Below are positions 53,973-63,808 of a DNA stretch of 64,000 nucleotides, piece after piece (position 1 is the stretch's first letter; each line of letters begins with the position of its first letter). The position numbers and the translations under genes are program-made. The DNA lies in contig DASUUK010000015.1 in the NCBI GenBank assembly GCA_036374135.1, positions 51,771-115,770 on the forward strand, in the 5' to 3' direction. The notes under the pieces were generated by a model, which saw only the letters and a list, made by a program, of their open reading frames with translations, was not told where the DNA came from and made no database searches. The DNA is from Euzebyales bacterium (GTDB taxonomy: Bacteria; Actinomycetota; Nitriliruptoria; Euzebyales; JAHELV01).

Positions 53973-54697
53973 TGCGGATCCTGCCCGCGGTCGACATCCG
54001 TGACGGCCGCGCCGTGCGTCTCGTCCAGGGGCGCGCCGACGCCGAGACCGTCTACGACGACGATCCCGTCGCGGCCGCACGCCGGTGGGTCGACCAGGGG
54101 TCGGACTGGCTGCACGTGGTCGATCTGGATGCCGCGTTCGAGGGCGACCCGCGCAACCGGCACCTCATCGCCGACATGTGTGACGCGACGGGCGCCCGGG
54201 TGCAGGCGTCGGGCGGCATCAGGACCCTGGACGACATCGAGCGGTCCATCGGCTACGGCGCCGCGCGGGTCGTCATCGGCACGATGGCGCTGGAGGACCC
54301 GCGGTTCGTCGCGACGGCGCTCGACGCGTTCGGTGAGCACATCGTCGTGGGCCTGGACGCCGACGGCACGAGGTTGCGTGCCCGTGGGTGGACGGCCGAC
54401 GGCGGTGACCTGTGGTCCGCCCTCGACCGGTTGACCGAGCTGGGCGTGGGACGGTTCGTGTTCACCGACATCGCGCGCGACGGCACGCTCGGCGGCCCCA
54501 ACCTCGACCGCCTGGCGGCCGTCACCGAGCGCACGACCGCGCAGGTCACCGCCAGCGGCGGTGTCAGCTCGCTGGACGATCTCGAACGGCTGGCCGCGGT
54601 GCACCTGCGCGTGGACGAGGTGATCGTCGGTAAGGCGCTGTACGCCGGACGGTTCTCGGTCGCCGACGCCCTGGCACTGGTGGGCGGCGCCGCGTGA
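53972..54697 (+). CDS. hisA: Phosphoribosyl isomerase, probably dual-function PriA (HisA/TrpF)
   Basis: 241 residues, a TIM barrel. [18 protein letters not shown] holds the first catalytic Asp; [36 protein letters not shown] and [11 protein letters not shown] complete the barrel. The loop R138-G139-W140 followed by DGGDLW matches the Arg143/Trp145 region that gives actinobacterial PriA its phosphoribosylanthranilate isomerase activity. No trpF lies among the trp genes here, which supports dual function in the His and Trp pathways. Overlaps hisF by four bases. Confidence 0.92.
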   Translation: MRILPAVDIRDGRAVRLVQGRADAETVYDDDPVAAARRWVDQGSDWLHVVDLDAAFEGDPRNRHLIADMCDATGARVQASGGIRTLDDIERSIGYGAARVVIGTMALEDPRFVATALDAFGEHIVVGLDADGTRLRARGWTADGGDLWSALDRLTELGVGRFVFTDIARDGTLGGPNLDRLAAVTERTTAQVTASGGVSSLDDLERLAAVHLRVDEVIVGKALYAGRFSVADALALVGGAA

Positions 54698-55491
54698 CGT
54701 TGGCCGTCCGTGTGATCCCGTGCCTCGACGTCACCGGCGGGCGCGTGGTCAAGGGCATCAACTTCGTGGACCTGCGCGATGCCGGCGATCCGGTCGAGCT
54801 CGCGGCGACCTATGACGCCGAGGGCGCCGACGAACTGGTGTTCCTCGACATCACCGCGTCGTCGGACGACCGCGACACCATCTACGGCGTCGTCCGGGCG
54901 ACCGCCGACCAGGTGTTCATCCCGCTGACCGTCGGCGGCGGGGTCCGCAGCGTCGACGACGCCCGCCGGCTGCTGCTCGCGGGCGCCGACAAGGTCGCGT
55001 TCAACACCGCCGCCATCACCCGTCCGCCGCTGATCACCGAGGCGGCCGACGCGTTTGGCTCGCAGTGCGTCGTCGTTGCGATCGACGCCCGCCGCCGCGC
55101 GGACGACGGCGGCTGGGAGGTCACCACCCACGGTGGCCGGCGCCCGGTCGATCTCGACACGGTGGCCTGGGCGGCCGCGGCCGCCCGCCTGGGTGCCGGC
55201 GAGATCCTGTTGACGTCGATGGACCGTGACGGCACGAAGGCCGGGTTCGACCTCGACCTGCTCGCGGCCGTGACCGAGGCCGTCAACATCCCGGTCGTCG
55301 CGTCGGGCGGCGCGGGCGCAGCGGAGCACATGGCCGAGGCGGTGACGAAGGGCGGCGCGTCGGCTGTCCTGGCCGCGAGCATCTTCCACTTCGGCGAGCT
55401 GCGCATCGCCGACGTCAAGCGGACGATGGCCGCCGCGGGCATCCCCGTCCGCCTCCGCGGCGCGTCGGTCAGCAGCGACGGGCCGACGTAG
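54694..55491 (+). CDS. hisF: Imidazole glycerol phosphate synthase, cyclase subunit
   Basis: 265 residues, GTG start. [20 protein letters not shown] opens the barrel with the catalytic Asp of CLDV, and [19 protein letters not shown] holds the second one. [19 protein letters not shown] and [13 protein letters not shown] bind the phosphates. It makes IGP and AICAR with ammonia from HisH. Followed by a 340-base gap before hisI that holds a pseudogene remnant. Confidence 0.96.
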   Translation: MTLAVRVIPCLDVTGGRVVKGINFVDLRDAGDPVELAATYDAEGADELVFLDITASSDDRDTIYGVVRATADQVFIPLTVGGGVRSVDDARRLLLAGADKVAFNTAAITRPPLITEAADAFGSQCVVVAIDARRRADDGGWEVTTHGGRRPVDLDTVAWAAAAARLGAGEILLTSMDRDGTKAGFDLDLLAAVTEAVNIPVVASGGAGAAEHMAEAVTKGGASAVLAASIFHFGELRIADVKRTMAAAGIPVRLRGASVSSDGPT

Positions 55492-55539
55492 ACCACGCTG
55501 AACGGGCCGCCGGGCGCGTCGGGGTCTTGACGTCGACGA

Positions 55540-55765
55540 AGCCGGCGTGGCGCAGATAGCCGTGGGCAGGATCCTCCGCCTCGTCAGCCAGCAGACGTTG
55601 CGCACGGCTGATCCACCCGGCGCCGATGACGTCGTCGCCGCGGAGGAACAGCATCACCGCGACGTCGATCCCGATCCGCGCGGCATCGGCCGGACGGGCG
55701 GCCGCCCAGTCGCGGCGCGTGGGGGCGTCGCGGGCGTGCTGCAGGAGGTCCGACGCGTGCATCAC
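55540..55765 (-). pseudogene. Remnant of a LuxR-type / ATPase regulator, internally deleted
   Basis: The frame from GTG 55765 reads [19 protein letters not shown], then directly [18 protein letters not shown] and GAGWISRAQRLLADEAEDP with HGYLRH. In the large LuxR-family proteins with TPR-like helices these two segments occur in this order but are separated by about 40 residues that include a WWLGR motif. So an internal part is missing, and homology ends near base 55540 although the frame runs to 55469. It fills most of the gap 55492-55833 between hisF and hisI. Confidence 0.5.
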
Positions 55766-55820
55766 CAGGAGCTGCCGATCGCGGCTCTGCCGAGCATCGC
55801 GGGCCGCACGCCGACGCTGC

Positions 55821-55826
55821 TAGCGT
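55821..55826 (+). promoter_or_regulatory. Probable -10 box of leaderless hisI
   Basis: TAGCGT is followed by seven bases and the ATG at 55834. This would give hisI and the following trp genes their own promoter. No T-box, attenuator peptide rich in Trp, or TRAP-like repeats were seen upstream. Confidence 0.45.
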
Positions 55827-55833
55827 TGCGCGC

Positions 55834-56211
55834 ATGGACCCCTCGCGCCTGCGCTACGACGAGCGGGGCCTCATCCCGGCGATCGTGCAGCAGCACGACA
55901 CGGGTGAGGTCCTGATGATGGCGTGGATGTCCGCCACGACGGTCCATGAGTCGCTCGATCTCGGGGAGACGGTCTTCTGGTCGCGCAGCCGCGCCGAGCG
56001 CTGGCACAAGGGCGCGACCAGTGGCAACACGCAGACGATCGTGTCGATGACCGCGGACTGCGACGCCGACGTGCTGCTGATCGCGGTGGACCAGCAGGGG
56101 AGCGGCGCCTGCCACACCGGCGCGCGCACCTGCTTCCACCGCGAGCTCAGCGCGAAGGTCGGCGGGGAGAGAAGGGCGGGCGGCGGCGGAGAGGACGACG
56201 GGGATGTCTGA
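55834..56211 (+). CDS. hisI: Phosphoribosyl-AMP cyclohydrolase
   Basis: 125 residues, the cyclohydrolase without a fused HisE domain. [40 protein letters not shown] and [20 protein letters not shown] are family motifs; the cysteines in DCDAD and ACH bind zinc. It opens the adenine ring of PR-AMP. It overlaps trpE by eight bases, joining the his and trp genes in one operon. hisE and hisG are not in the window. Confidence 0.95.
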   Translation: MDPSRLRYDERGLIPAIVQQHDTGEVLMMAWMSATTVHESLDLGETVFWSRSRAERWHKGATSGNTQTIVSMTADCDADVLLIAVDQQGSGACHTGARTCFHRELSAKVGGERRAGGGGEDDGDV

Positions 56212-57730
56212 GCTGTACCGGCCCACCCGTGGGGAGTTCGCGGCTCTCGCCGCTGACGCGGAGGTGGTGCCTGTGTGGCGCGAGGTGCTCGCCGATCTGT
56301 ACACGCCGCTCGGTGTCTACACGCGGTTGCGCGACAGCGACGGACCCACGTTCCTGCTCGAGTCGGTGGAGCACGGCGAGCGCTGGGGCCGCTACTCGTT
56401 CATCGGGCTGGACCCCATCCTGTCCATCCGCGCGTGCGACGGGCTCGTGACCGTGACCGGCGACGCCCCGGACGCCGTGCGCGACGCCGCAGCGACCGGC
56501 GACCCGCTCGAAACGGTCGACGCGGTGCTGCGCTCCATGGCCGCACCCCGCGACGTCGACGGGCTCCCCCCGCTGTTCGCCGGACTCGTCGGCTACCTCG
56601 GCTACGACGTCGTGCGATGGATCGAGGACATCCCGGAGTCGGGGTCCGACGACCTGCGGTTCGACGACGTCCGCCTCGACCTGCCCGGGCGCATGGTCGC
56701 GTTCGACCACCTGCGTCAACGCCTGGTCGTCGTCACGAACGTCGTGGTCGGTGACGACCCCGTGACGCAGTACGAGCGCGCGGTCGCCGGGTCCGAGGAG
56801 ATGGTCGCCCGGCTCGACGCCCCGCAGACGGTCCATCCCGTCGCGCCCCCGCAGGCGGTCACCGTCGACGACGCGACGGCCACCATGTCGCGCGAGGACT
56901 ACGAGCAGTCGGTACGCGTTGCCAAGGAGCACATCACAGCCGGCGACGCCTTCCAGATCGTGCCGTCGTTGCGGTTCCGTCTGGACACCGACGCCGACGC
57001 CGACGGCATCTACCGGGTCCTGCGCGTGATCAACCCGTCACCGTACATGTACCTGCTGGACTGGGGCGACCAGCAGGTCGTCGGTTCGTCGCCCGAGGCG
57101 CTGGTCAAGCTGACCCGTCGCACGGCGTCGACGTGGCCGATCGCCGGGTCGCGACCGCGCGGCGCCACGCCGGCGGCCGATGCCGAGCTGGAGAAGTCGC
57201 TGCTGGCCGACGAGAAGGAGCGCGCGGAGCACGTGATGCTCGTCGACCTCGCCCGCAACGACCTCGGACGGGTGTCCGAGATCGGCAGCGTGGGCGTCGA
57301 CCCGTTCATGTCGGTCGCCCGCTACAGCCACATCATGCACCTGTGGTCAGGCGTGTCGGGGACCCTGCGCGATGATGTCTCCGCTGTGGACCTGGTGCGT
57401 GCGACGTTCCCGGCCGGAACCTTGACGGGCGCACCGAAGGTCCGCGCGATGGAGATCATCGACGACCTCGAGCCGACCCGACGCGGTCCGTACGGTGGCG
57501 GCGTCGGCTACCTCTCGCTCAGCGGTGACATGGATCTGTGCATCACCATCCGCACGCTGCTGTTGCGTGACGGTCACGCCTACGTGCAGGCCGGCGCCGG
57601 CATCGTGGCGGACAGCGATCCGGCACGCGAGTACGAGGAGTGCCGCAACAAGGCGATGGCGCTGCTGGCCGCCGTCCGTGCCGCCGAGCGCTTCGACACG
57701 CGCGGGGCCAGGGATGTCACGCCGCACTGA
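56204..57730 (+). CDS. trpE: Anthranilate synthase component I
   Basis: 508 residues. TrpE makes anthranilate from chorismate. [19 protein letters not shown] is near the N-terminal allosteric region, where LLES is part of the tryptophan-binding site, so feedback inhibition is likely. The catalytic domain has [61 protein letters not shown] and [18 protein letters not shown]. The glutaminase partner TrpG is not nearby. Overlaps the next gene by 17 bases. Confidence 0.96.
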   Translation: MSELYRPTRGEFAALAADAEVVPVWREVLADLYTPLGVYTRLRDSDGPTFLLESVEHGERWGRYSFIGLDPILSIRACDGLVTVTGDAPDAVRDAAATGDPLETVDAVLRSMAAPRDVDGLPPLFAGLVGYLGYDVVRWIEDIPESGSDDLRFDDVRLDLPGRMVAFDHLRQRLVVVTNVVVGDDPVTQYERAVAGSEEMVARLDAPQTVHPVAPPQAVTVDDATATMSREDYEQSVRVAKEHITAGDAFQIVPSLRFRLDTDADADGIYRVLRVINPSPYMYLLDWGDQQVVGSSPEALVKLTRRTASTWPIAGSRPRGATPAADAELEKSLLADEKERAEHVMLVDLARNDLGRVSEIGSVGVDPFMSVARYSHIMHLWSGVSGTLRDDVSAVDLVRATFPAGTLTGAPKVRAMEIIDDLEPTRRGPYGGGVGYLSLSGDMDLCITIRTLLLRDGHAYVQAGAGIVADSDPAREYEECRNKAMALLAAVRAAERFDTRGARDVTPH

Positions 57731-58283
57731 CGTCGCGACGCTCGCCCCGTTCCTCGGGGTGGCCTGCGCCCTGGTGCTGCTGGGTGCGGGCTCGGCCACC
57801 TGGACGTACGAGCCGGTCGCGCGCTCGGTCGGCGACGTCGCACTCGTCGACACAACCGCGACGGCCGGCGTCGAGATCGCTCCGCTGGCAGTGGTCGTGG
57901 CTCTCGCGGGTGTGGCGGGCAGCATCGGGTTGCTGGCGACACGCGGCGGCGCCCGACGCATGGTCGCGCTGGTGCTGGTCGTCGTCGGAGTGGCGGGCGT
58001 GACCGGCGTCGGTGTCGGCGTCGCGCGCCTGTTCACGATCGATGGCACGGTGACGCTGGCGCCGTGGCTGGCGGTGGCGGGCGCTACGGGGATGCTCGCG
58101 GCCGCACTGGCGAGCATCGGACGGCCGTCGCGGCGCATGCCGGCGCGCTACGAGGTGGACGCGGCCCCCGCCGACGACGAGTGGCGGTTGGCGAGCGACA
58201 CGGGTGGGTCCGATCGGCACACGAGCTACGCTTCGCCCTCCGGTGCGACCGGTCGGGGCGACGACGAGGATGATCAACGGTGA
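57714..58283 (+). CDS. Trp-operon-associated membrane protein (TIGR02234 family)
   Basis: 189 residues with about four hydrophobic segments (near 10-27, 50-70, 78-98 and 108-128). A WTYEPVARSVGDVALVDTTA loop lies between the first two. Members of this actinobacterial family of unknown function sit between trpE and trpC, as here. The C-terminal tail is hydrophilic. Start overlaps trpE by 17 bases and stop overlaps trpC by four. Confidence 0.88.
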   Translation: MSRRTDVATLAPFLGVACALVLLGAGSATWTYEPVARSVGDVALVDTTATAGVEIAPLAVVVALAGVAGSIGLLATRGGARRMVALVLVVVGVAGVTGVGVGVARLFTIDGTVTLAPWLAVAGATGMLAAALASIGRPSRRMPARYEVDAAPADDEWRLASDTGGSDRHTSYASPSGATGRGDDEDDQR

Positions 58284-59179
58284 CCACGTCATCCGACCGC
58301 GGCGCGGAACCCGTCGACACCAGCTCCACACCCCGACCGCAGGGCGGCGCCCGGCAGGCATCGTCGTTCCTGTCCCGCGTCTGCGCCGAGGCGCGCGAGC
58401 GCGTCGCGGACGCGCGCCGCCAGGAGCCGCTCGGGGCGCTCCGGACGCGGGCGGCCGGCACGGCGGACCCGCCACCGTTCGGTCCGGCGCTGCGTGGAGG
58501 GATCATCGCCGAGGTCAAGCGGGCCAGTCCGTCCCGCGGCGTCATCGCCGCCGACCGTGACGCGGCCACCCAGGCCCGCGGCTATGTCGACGGGGGCGCC
58601 GCGGCGATCAGTGTGCTCACCGAGCCCGGCCACTTCCACGGCAGCCTCGACGATCTCGCGGCGGTCGCGTCCGCGGTCCCGGTGCCGGTCCTGCGCAAGG
58701 ACTTCATCGTCGACGCCTACCAGGTGTACGAGGCACGCGTGGCCGGCGCCGCCGCCGTGCTGCTGCTGGTCGCCGCACTCGACCAGGCCGCGCTGGTCGA
58801 CCTACTGCACCTGGCGGTGGATGCAGGCGTCGATGCACTCGTCGAGACGCACGCCGCCGACGAGGTCGACCGGGCCGTCGCAGCCGTCGCGGCCCTGCCG
58901 GACGGCCATCCTCCCGTCATCGGTGTCAACGCCCGCGACCTGCGCCGCCTGATGGTCGACCGCTCCAGGTTCGCGGAGCTCGCGGCAATGTTGCCGCGCG
59001 GTGCGGTGGTCGTGGCCGAGAGCGGTGTGTCGGGTCCCGCGGACGTCGCGGCGTACCGACGCGCGGGCGCGCATGCCGTGCTGGTCGGCGAGCACCTCAT
59101 GCTCGCGACCGATCCGGTGGCGGCGACGCGGACACTCGTGGACGCCGCCCGCAATCCAACCCTGTCCGACTCCAGCTGA
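58280..59179 (+). CDS. trpC: Indole-3-glycerol phosphate synthase
   Basis: 299 residues, GTG start, single-function form without TrpF fusion. [17 protein letters not shown] holds the catalytic Lys and Ser, [19 protein letters not shown] the second catalytic Lys, and [15 protein letters not shown] and [14 protein letters not shown] the phosphate-binding loops. The first 30 residues look disordered. It closes the indole ring of CdRP. Confidence 0.95.
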   Translation: MTTSSDRGAEPVDTSSTPRPQGGARQASSFLSRVCAEARERVADARRQEPLGALRTRAAGTADPPPFGPALRGGIIAEVKRASPSRGVIAADRDAATQARGYVDGGAAAISVLTEPGHFHGSLDDLAAVASAVPVPVLRKDFIVDAYQVYEARVAGAAAVLLLVAALDQAALVDLLHLAVDAGVDALVETHAADEVDRAVAAVAALPDGHPPVIGVNARDLRRLMVDRSRFAELAAMLPRGAVVVAESGVSGPADVAAYRRAGAHAVLVGEHLMLATDPVAATRTLVDAARNPTLSDSS

Positions 59180-59189
59180 AGGACCGATC

Positions 59190-60401
59190 GTGCACGACAG
59201 CCACTACGGCCGCTTCGGGGGCCGGTTCGTCCCCGAGGTGCTGACGACGACGCTCGACGAGCTCGAGGCTGCGTTCGACAAGGCGCAGACCGATCCCGAG
59301 TTCCACCGGGAGATGGACGCGTTGCGGCGTGACTACGGCGGTCGGCCGACCAAGCTGTACCTGGCCGAGCGGCTGACCGCCCACGCGGGCGGCGCGCGGA
59401 TCTACCTCAAGCGCGAGGACCTGGCGCACACGGGCAGCCACAAGCTGTGCAACGTGCTCGGCCAGGGGCTGCTCGCGCAGCGCATGGGCAAGAAGCGGTT
59501 GATCGCCGAGACCGGAGCCGGTCAGCATGGCGTCGCCACCGCCACCATCGCCGCCCTGCTGGGCATGGAGTGCCGGGTGTACATGGGCGAGGAGGACTGC
59601 CGGCGCCAGCGCCTCAACGTCGTGCGGATGCAACTGATGGGCGCCGAGGTCATCCCGGTGACCACCGGGACGCGCACGCTCAAGGACGCGATCAACGAGA
59701 CGATGCGCGACTGGGTGACCAACGTCGAGACCACCCACTACCTGCTCGGTTCGGTCGTCGGCCCACACCCATTCCCGCTGATCGTCCGCGAGTTCGTGAA
59801 GGTCATCGGCGAGGAGGTCCGTGCCGAGATCCTCGAGCGTGAGGGTCGCCTCCCGGATGCCGTGATGGCCTGCGTGGGTGGCGGTTCGAACGCCATGGGC
59901 ATCTTCCACCGCTTCATCACCGACGACGACGTCCGGCTGATCGGCGTCGAGGCCGGCGGGGACGGCCTCGGCAGCGGCAGGCACTCGGCGACGCTGGTCG
60001 CCGGGACCGAGGGGATCCTGCACGGTGCCCGGTCCTACGTGCTGCAGGACGACTACGGCCAGGTCCACCCGACCCACTCGATCTCCGCCGGGTTGGACTA
60101 TCCCGGCGTGGGCCCCGAGCATGCGTGGCTGCGCGACACGGGCCGCGCGACGTACGTCGCCGCGACCGACGCGCAGGCGCTGGAGGGATTCCGACTGCTG
60201 TGTGAGCTCGAAGGGATCATCCCGGCGCTCGAGTCGGCGCACGCCGTTGTACCGGCCATCGAGGTCGCACGCGAGCTCGGCACCGACGGCATCGTCGTGA
60301 TCAACCTGTCCGGCCGCGGTGACAAGGACGTCGACGAGGTGTCACACGTGCTGGCGTTGTCGACGCCCACCGACGACGCGACGTCGGAGGCGGCGTCGTG
60401 A
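59190..60401 (+). CDS. trpB: Tryptophan synthase beta chain
   Basis: 403 residues from GTG 59190, with GAAGGA six bases upstream. TrpB condenses indole with serine. [29 protein letters not shown] (PLP lysine K85), [28 protein letters not shown] and [14 protein letters not shown] are present. The usual PLP motif is GAHKxNN; here it is GSHKLCN, so the residue two after the lysine is Cys rather than Asn. Overlaps trpA by four bases. Confidence 0.95.
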   Translation: MHDSHYGRFGGRFVPEVLTTTLDELEAAFDKAQTDPEFHREMDALRRDYGGRPTKLYLAERLTAHAGGARIYLKREDLAHTGSHKLCNVLGQGLLAQRMGKKRLIAETGAGQHGVATATIAALLGMECRVYMGEEDCRRQRLNVVRMQLMGAEVIPVTTGTRTLKDAINETMRDWVTNVETTHYLLGSVVGPHPFPLIVREFVKVIGEEVRAEILEREGRLPDAVMACVGGGSNAMGIFHRFITDDDVRLIGVEAGGDGLGSGRHSATLVAGTEGILHGARSYVLQDDYGQVHPTHSISAGLDYPGVGPEHAWLRDTGRATYVAATDAQALEGFRLLCELEGIIPALESAHAVVPAIEVARELGTDGIVVINLSGRGDKDVDEVSHVLALSTPTDDATSEAAS

Positions 60402-61249
60402 GCCGCGTCAGCGACGCGATCGCCAAGGCCAACGCGGACGGCCGCGCCGCGCTGATCGTCTACCTGCCGGCCGGGTTCCCGGACATGGACACGTCCCGGG
60501 CGTGCCTGGAGGCCGCCGCGGCGGCGGGTGCGGATCTGCTCGAGGTGGGATTCCCGTATTCGGACCCGCTGATGGACGGGCCCACCATCCAGCAGGCCAA
60601 CCAGGTCGCGATGGACGCCGGTTACACCCCGTCGGACGACTTCGAGATGTGCGGGCGACTCACCGCCGCGATCGATGTCCCTGCCGTCGTCATGACCTAT
60701 TACAACATCTGCTGGCACTTTCCGGTCCCCGCCCGCCGGCTCGCTGACGCTCGCCCTCACCACGGCGTGCCCGACGGTCTCGAGGGGTTCGCGGGCGCCG
60801 CGGCGCAGGCCGGTCTCGCCGGCGCGATCATCCCCGACCTGCCGGTCGCCGAGAGCGGTCCGTGGCTGGACGCCGCCGCGGCCGCCGACCTGGCGAGCAT
60901 CTTCCTCGTCGCGTCCACGTCGGACGACACCCACCTCGCCGACGCCGCGGACGCCAGCACCGGCTTCGTGTACGCGACGTCCACCCTGGGGGTCACCGGA
61001 GCCCGCGAGTCGCTGTCGCAGCGCGCGCGGCCGCTGGTCGAACGGCTCCGTCGCGTGACCGACCGTCCGGTGTGCGTCGGCATCGGCGTGTCCACGGCCG
61101 TGCACGCCAGGACGGTCGCAGGGTTCGCCGACGGCGTCATCGTCGGATCCGCGGCCGTGCGGGCGGTCGCCGACGGTGGGCCGGACGCTGTCACGGCACT
61201 GGTCGCCGACCTGGCCGAAGGGTGCCGGCGGGGCTACCGGCGCAGCTGA
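60398..61249 (+). CDS. trpA: Tryptophan synthase alpha chain with an inserted peptide
   Basis: 283 residues, GTG start. TrpA splits indole glycerol phosphate and passes indole to Trp[21 protein letters not shown] contains the catalytic Glu and Asp; [31 protein letters not shown] and [14 protein letters not shown] follow. After TYYNICWH the protein has about 15 extra residues, [15 protein letters not shown] (108-122), before GVPDGLEGF, where other TrpA proteins continue directly. The DNA of this insert matches an element between mraZ and rsmH. The 3' end overlaps the converging oxidoreductase gene by 16 bases. Confidence 0.93.
   Translation: MSRVSDAIAKANADGRAALIVYLPAGFPDMDTSRACLEAAAAAGADLLEVGFPYSDPLMDGPTIQQANQVAMDAGYTPSDDFEMCGRLTAAIDVPAVVMTYYNICWHFPVPARRLADARPHHGVPDGLEGFAGAAAQAGLAGAIIPDLPVAESGPWLDAAAAADLASIFLVASTSDDTHLADAADASTGFVYATSTLGVTGARESLSQRARPLVERLRRVTDRPVCVGIGVSTAVHARTVAGFADGVIVGSAAVRAVADGGPDAVTALVADLAEGCRRGYRRS
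60725..60758. repeat. Copy 2 of the short dispersed element, inserted in trpA
   Basis: On the reverse strand it reads GAGGGCGAGCG, TCA, GCGAGCCGG, C, GGGCGGGGAC, which matches 17133-17165 apart from the loop and one base. It accounts for most of the extra codons 108-122 of TrpA and keeps the frame. Confidence 0.6.
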
Positions 61250-62514
61250 CCTCTGGGTGCGCCCCGCTGGTGTCCGCCGGGTGCCGGGACGTTGAGGACG
61301 CCCTCCGCCGCGCGCGCCCCCGACTGCAGCGCGCCGTTGATCGACGCGTCGTCGCGGTGATCGCCGCACACGATGATCCCGTCGTAGTCCTGACGCCGTC
61401 GAGGGTCCGACAGCACGGGCGGACGCTGCCGTGGCTGCGCGTGACGGATGTCGTAGCGGCGGAGCAGCCGCCACGTGTCGACCCGGCGCCCGAACCACCC
61501 GCGCAGCTGTTCGCGCGCGGCGGTCTCGAGGTCGTCTCCGCCGGCGGCGTTCAGGACGGATGCGGAGACGAGGCTGATGCCCTCAGGCGCGTAGGTCGGT
61601 GCGACGACGCTGGGGACGCACAGGTTGTTGACCGGTCCGGAGTCGGCGCCGTCGAGCACGATGACCGGCTCGTCGAGCGGGGGCCGCTCGGCCGCGAAGT
61701 ACAGGCAGCTCACGCGGTTGGACGCCGGGGTCGGCACCGCCGGCACCAGGCGGCTGGCGGTCGGGCCGTCGGCCGCCACGACCACACGGCGCCCACGCAG
61801 GTGGGTGCCGTCCTCCAGCCAGACCCCGTCGACATCGACCGCGACGACCGTTGTGTTGTAGTGGATGCGACCCGTGGGAAGCCCGGCTGCGAGCTGGTCG
61901 GGGATCGCCTGGATGCCGGCCGCCGGCAGCGCGCTGTCACCACTGGCGAGCATCTTCATGACGAAGGCGAACGCGCGGCTGGACGTCGTCAGTGACGGAT
62001 CGAGCTGGATGCCCGACAGCAGCGGTCGCCAGAAGCGTTCCACCATCGTGGTGCTGAAGCCGAGCCGTGCCAGCTCGTCGCGCGTCGTGCGCTCCGGCTG
62101 GGACCACACCGCGTCGAGCGAGCTGGTGCGCAGCCGCCTCCGCAGCCGTGCCACCCGGATCTTGTCCCGCAGCCCTCCGACCGGCGACCGCAGCGTGGCG
62201 AGCAGCGTGCCGGGGCGCCGCAACGGGTCGCCCACCCGGGTGAAGCCGCCGGCGACGCGCACGAGCGCGCCTGGTTCGAAGGGGCGCAGGTCGAGGGCGT
62301 CGTAGTCGAGTGCCGCACGCGCTTCGGGGTAGGCCGTCAGCAGCACCTGGAAGCCCCGGTCGAGCTGGAATCCGTCGAGGTGGTCGGTGCGGATCCGCCC
62401 GCCCGGGCCGTCGGACGACTCCAGCAGCAGCCACGGCACGCCCCGCGCCTCGAGCCGCCCCGCGCAGCGCAGGCCGGCCAGACCCGCGCCGACGATGATG
62501 ACGCTGTCGTCCAT
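61234..62514 (-). CDS. FAD-dependent oxidoreductase (amine oxidase / phytoene desaturase-like)
   Basis: 426 residues. The N-terminal dinucleotide fold SVIIVGAGLAGLRCAGRLEA (GxGxxG at 9-14) ends with the Glu of LLLES, followed by DGPGGRIRTD, which is the second FAD motif of this class, and GFQLDRGFQVLLTAYPEA. Near the C-terminus YDGIIVCGDHRDDASINGAL binds FAD again. The substrate is unknown; protoporphyrinogen oxidase-like or carotenoid-type enzymes share the fold. It converges with trpA and lies 37 bases downstream of the epimerase gene, likely one operon. Confidence 0.87.
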   Translation of the reverse strand: MDDSVIIVGAGLAGLRCAGRLEARGVPWLLLESSDGPGGRIRTDHLDGFQLDRGFQVLLTAYPEARAALDYDALDLRPFEPGALVRVAGGFTRVGDPLRRPGTLLATLRSPVGGLRDKIRVARLRRRLRTSSLDAVWSQPERTTRDELARLGFSTTMVERFWRPLLSGIQLDPSLTTSSRAFAFVMKMLASGDSALPAAGIQAIPDQLAAGLPTGRIHYNTTVVAVDVDGVWLEDGTHLRGRRVVVAADGPTASRLVPAVPTPASNRVSCLYFAAERPPLDEPVIVLDGADSGPVNNLCVPSVVAPTYAPEGISLVSASVLNAAGGDDLETAAREQLRGWFGRRVDTWRLLRRYDIRHAQPRQRPPVLSDPRRRQDYDGIIVCGDHRDDASINGALQSGARAAEGVLNVPAPGGHQRGAPRGQLRR

Positions 62515-62551
62515 GTACGTCGCCCTCCTGTCCGACGCGGTCAGGTCCGTG

Positions 62552-63469
62552 TCAGAGAACAGAGCGTAACCCGGCCTCGAGGGTGGGGTGCCGGAAGCGG
62601 TAGCCGGTGGCCATGGTGGCCTCGGGCAGCACCTTGGCACTGACGTAGATCAGCTCGTCCGCCATCTCACCGAACACCAGACGGGGCCCGAACCGGGGGA
62701 CCGGGAGCACCGTGGGCCGGCCGAGCACCCGCCCCAGCGTCCTGGTCCACTCGGCGTTCGTCACCGGCTCGGGGGCCGTGACATTGATCGGTCCCACGAC
62801 GCCGTCGTTGACGACCGCGTGGTGCAGGACGCCGATCACGTCTGCCAGCATCACCCAGCTCCACCATTGCTTCCCGGAGCCGAACGGTCCACCGAGCCCC
62901 AGGCGGAAGAGCGGCAGCGACCGCTGCAGGGCACCGTCCCGCGGTGTCTGGACGATGCCGATCCGTGGGTGCACCACCCGGTGCCCGGCCGCTCGCGCCG
63001 GATCGGCGCTGGCCTCCCACGCCCGACACACGTGCGACAGGAACAGCTCACCCGACGCGCTCTTCTCGGTCAGAGCCGCGTCACCACGATCGCCGTAGTA
63101 CCCGATCGCCGACGCCGACACGAGCGTGCGGGGGCCGTCGTCGAGGTCCGCCATCGTCTCCGCGATCAGTGTGGTGCCCTGCACGCGGCTGTCGAGGATC
63201 CGACGCTTGGTGTCGGGTGTCCACCTGGCCTCGGCGATGGCCGACGGCGTCCATGACGTGAACCCGATCTTTTCGCCGGCGAGGTGCACCACCGCGTCGA
63301 CACCGCGCAGATCAGCGGGATCGAGGCGCTGCTCGGCCGGGGACCACTGGATCTCGTCCGGTCCCGGCTCCGACCGGGTCACTCCTGTGACGCGATGCCC
63401 GGCGTCGCGAAGCGATCGTGCGAGCGCGGCGCCGATCAGTCCCCGGGCTCCGGTGATCACGACATGCAT
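62552..63469 (-). CDS. TIGR01777 family epimerase / SDR protein (YfcH-like)
   Basis: 305 residues. HVVITGARGLIGAALARSL is the NAD(P)-binding loop, AVVHLAGEKIG follows, and SASAIGYYGDRGDA carries the YxxxK-like region (GYYGD) of this subfamily. WWSWVMLADVIGVLHHAV and PINVTAPEPVTNAEW are diagnostic of TIGR01777. The C-terminal DUF1731 part contains YRFRHPTLEAGLRSVL. AAGGGA six to seven bases upstream supports the ATG. The cellular role of the family is unclear; it has been tied to division in some bacteria. Confidence 0.92.
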   Translation of the reverse strand: MHVVITGARGLIGAALARSLRDAGHRVTGVTRSEPGPDEIQWSPAEQRLDPADLRGVDAVVHLAGEKIGFTSWTPSAIAEARWTPDTKRRILDSRVQGTTLIAETMADLDDGPRTLVSASAIGYYGDRGDAALTEKSASGELFLSHVCRAWEASADPARAAGHRVVHPRIGIVQTPRDGALQRSLPLFRLGLGGPFGSGKQWWSWVMLADVIGVLHHAVVNDGVVGPINVTAPEPVTNAEWTRTLGRVLGRPTVLPVPRFGPRLVFGEMADELIYVSAKVLPEATMATGYRFRHPTLEAGLRSVL

Positions 63470-63571
63470 GTGTGGTCCCTTCTGGTGGCCGGCCGGTGAG
63501 GTGCGGCTGGGGAAAGGATATGCAGCGATTGACACACCTCTCGGCGCGTGAGGTCCCGCCGAACGCCACGG

Positions 63572-63577
63572 TATGCT
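63572..63577 (+). promoter_or_regulatory. -10 box of the tRNA-Leu gene
   Basis: TATGCT lies eight bases before the first base of the tRNA, the expected spacing for a -10 box. A convincing -35 box was not found at 17 bases. Confidence 0.5.
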
Positions 63578-63585
63578 CGCTGGCG

Positions 63586-63668
63586 GCCCGGGTGATGGAA
63601 TGGGAGACATGATGGACTCAAAATCCATTGCCCTTCGGGGCGTGCGGGTTCGAATCCCGCCCCGGGCA
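63586..63668 (+). tRNA. tRNA-Leu (anticodon CAA)
   Basis: Acceptor stem GCCCGGG (63586-63592) pairs with CCCGGGC (63661-63667), followed by discriminator A. The anticodon stem is ATGGA/TCCAT around loop CTCAAAA, giving anticodon CAA for UUG codons. The long variable arm with a GCCC/GGGC-type stem identifies a class II tRNA, and the T arm GCGGG TTCGAAT CCCGC is canonical. CCA is not encoded. UUG codons are rare in this GC-rich genome. Confidence 0.96.
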
Positions 63669-63744
63669 CGCCGCCGCACCTGACGGGTGTGGCGAGGTTT
63701 CGCGACCGCGGCCAACGACGTCTGGCCGTCGTGGTGGTCTGACG

Positions 63745-63750
63745 TAGAAT
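63745..63750 (+). promoter_or_regulatory. Promoter -10 box upstream of the response regulator
   Basis: TAGAAT is close to the -10 consensus, 58 bases before the ATG at 63809 and downstream of the tRNA. No clear -35 box. Confidence 0.45.
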
Positions 63751-63808
63751 CGCTGCGTTTCGGCGACCTTCGTGGGTGCGTCGACAGTCCGCGCACCTGG
63801 GCACAGGC

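Noticed and set aside
55700..55834. Trp or His attenuator leader peptide before hisI/trpE
   Set aside because: No short frame rich in His or Trp codons and no terminator/antiterminator pair was seen.
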